Below are positions 62,964 through 64,000 of a DNA stretch of 64,000 nt, piece by piece; within the stretch, counting starts at the first letter, position 1; every line of letters begins with the position of its first letter. This stretch comes from Prosthecobacter sp. (GTDB lineage: Bacteria > Verrucomicrobiota > Verrucomicrobiia > Verrucomicrobiales > Verrucomicrobiaceae). Both the position numbers and the translations under genes were made by a program. The notes beneath the pieces are model-generated. The model made no database searches. It saw nothing but the letters and a program-made list of their open reading frames with translations, and was not told the DNA's origin. The DNA lies in the NCBI GenBank assembly GCA_017853885.1, contig JAFMIR010000014.1:32385-96384 (forward strand), read 5' to 3'.

Positions 62964-62996
62964 TAAGAGCGGCGCATGAGCCCGTTGAGAGGCCCG

Positions 62997-64000
62997 ATGA
63001 AGCTCCTCGCCCTTTTTGCCCTCCTCACCCTCTACAACAGCGTTTTCGCTGCAAAACCCAATGTGATGGTCATCATCGCCGATGATCTGGGTTACCATGA
63101 TGTAGGCTTTCAGGGCTCGAAAGAGATCCCCACGCCCCATCTCGACAAGCTGGCCGCACGCAGCCTCATCTGCACGAATGGCTATGTCTCACATCCGTTT
63201 TGCAGCCCCACGCGTGCCGGCATCATGACGGGTCGCTATCAGCACCGCTTCGGGCATGAGAACAACCCCGCATGGCTACCGGAGAGCACCTCTGCGGGCC
63301 TTTCGCTGAACGAGACGACCTTTCCGGCACTGATGAAAAACGCTGGCTACACCACCGGCGCGGTGGGCAAGTGGCACCTCGGAGCCCATCCGCAGTTTCA
63401 TCCGAACAAGCGCGGCTTTGATGAATACTTCGGCGCTCTCGGCGGCGGTCACATGTATTTCCCCGGAACCAAGGGCGGTGCGGAATACACCATCCCTCTG
63501 AACCGCAACGGCACCGATGAACCCCACACGAAGTATCTCACGGAGCAGTTTGGCGATGAGGCATGCGCTTTCGTCGGTCGTCACGCGAGCGATGGCAAAC
63601 CGTGGATGCTTTACCTGGCCTTCAATGCACCGCACACACCGCTGCAGGCTCCCAAAGAGTGGTTGGATAAGTTCGCCTCGATCCAGCCAGAGCAACGCCG
63701 CACCTACGCGGCCATGGTGGCGGCCATGGATGCCGCGATCGGCAGTGTGCTGGCAAAGCTCGATGAGACCAAGCAGGCTGAGAACACGCTAATCTTCTTC
63801 GTGAGCGACAACGGCGGTCCCAATCTGGCGAAGAAGAACGGCGTGAACTTCACGGACAACTCACCGCTCCGCGGTGCGAAGGGTGATGTGCATGAGGGCG
63901 GCATGCGAGTGCCTTTCCTCGTGAGCTGGCCGGCCAAAATCAAACCCGGCAAGTATGAGCAGCCTGTCATCGCGCTCGACTTTCTCCCCACCGCGCTCGC
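62997..64000 (+). CDS. secreted sulfatase, 3' end outside the window
   Basis: An arylsulfatase-type enzyme running off the window. Signal peptide M-K-L-L-A-L-F-A-L-L-T-L-Y-N-S-V-F-A, then N-V-M-V-I-I-A-D-D-L-G-Y, with metal Asps 29/30. The formylglycine motif is F-C-S-P-T-R (Cys69), so activation by a formylglycine-generating enzyme is expected. G-K-W-H-L-G and S-D-N-G-G-P follow. The ATG at 62997 has a GAGAGG-like site, preferred over 62976. Substrate is unknown; secreted sulfatases act on sulfated polysaccharides or mucin glycans. Confidence 0.93.
   Translation, partial: MKLLALFALLTLYNSVFAAKPNVMVIIADDLGYHDVGFQGSKEIPTPHLDKLAARSLICTNGYVSHPFCSPTRAGIMTGRYQHRFGHENNPAWLPESTSAGLSLNETTFPALMKNAGYTTGAVGKWHLGAHPQFHPNKRGFDEYFGALGGGHMYFPGTKGGAEYTIPLNRNGTDEPHTKYLTEQFGDEACAFVGRHASDGKPWMLYLAFNAPHTPLQAPKEWLDKFASIQPEQRRTYAAMVAAMDAAIGSVLAKLDETKQAENTLIFFVSDNGGPNLAKKNGVNFTDNSPLRGAKGDVHEGGMRVPFLVSWPAKIKPGKYEQPVIALDFLPTAL

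Noticed and set aside
1..64000. tRNA, rRNA, CRISPR array or intact insertion sequence
   Set aside because: None of the intergenic regions showed the needed motifs by eye; a covariance-model search would be decisive.

Overview
The window is a gene-dense bacterial chromosome segment, most likely from the phylum Verrucomicrobiota (a Prosthecobacter/Verrucomicrobium-like member of Verrucomicrobiales). Evidence for this is a paired DUF1549/DUF1553 cytochrome and DUF1501 Tat protein, a DUF1080 protein, a C-S-P-T-R sulfatase, a DUF3472 protein, an M60-like metallopeptidase, bactofilins, a VWA/glutamine-amidotransferase-like membrane protein, McsA/McsB and PBP1A. Few genes have a strong Shine-Dalgarno sequence, so several starts were chosen by family fit. 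I found no rRNA, tRNA, CRISPR array or intact insertion sequence. The assignment rests on gene content and was not tested by phylogeny.

Layout. 1-4500 is accessory: a cut-off AbiEii-like protein, a DUF559 endonuclease, four small lipoproteins (two on strikingly AT-rich DNA), a dispersed direct repeat and decayed coding sequence. 4485-11674 holds a bicupin protein, threonine synthase, a DUF1080 protein, a fused TrhO-RluA tRNA/RNA modification enzyme, class 2 dihydroorotate dehydrogenase and a GDSL esterase. 11824-13593 is a short ribosomal operon (rpmJ-rpsM-rpsK-rpsD) that ends in a strong terminator with no rpoA or rplQ. 13643-17540 has a DUF971 protein, the McsA-McsB arginine kinase pair, a HAD hydrolase and a sterol-desaturase-like enzyme.

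17605-26669 looks like a glycoprotein-use region: an M60-like peptidase, a cupin-XRE regulator, tdh and kbl (threonine to glycine plus acetyl-CoA) with a DUF3472 protein between them, and a GH33-type sialidase. 26780-34822 has an MGDG-synthase-like glycosyltransferase, the DUF1549/1553 and DUF1501 pair, a peroxiredoxin and an esterase. 34832-37314 is an operon of two bactofilins (one with two zinc ribbons) and an L,D-transpeptidase. 37375-46640 has a GT2 glycosyltransferase, a pseudopilin, YicC, ParB, an orphan GcvH-like protein behind a possible attenuator, a caspase-like pseudoprotease overlapped with a VWA protein, and DctA.

46696-64000 is largely housekeeping: a PBP1A whose transpeptidase motifs are degraded, MidA, an orphan leuC, a HemX/CcsA-like protein with hemA, 2-oxoacid:ferredoxin oxidoreductase korAB, a TIGR01777 epimerase, a HAD protein, gpmI, an N-acetylmuramoyl-L-alanine amidase, an RlmM-like methyltransferase and the start of a sulfatase.

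Most noteworthy: the PBP1A with lost Ser/Lys transpeptidase residues, the TrhO-RluA fusion, the zinc-ribbon bactofilin plus L,D-transpeptidase operon, the apparently leaderless divergent xre/tdh promoters, the GcvH-like gene with an upstream terminator, and the extended ribosomal protein uS11.
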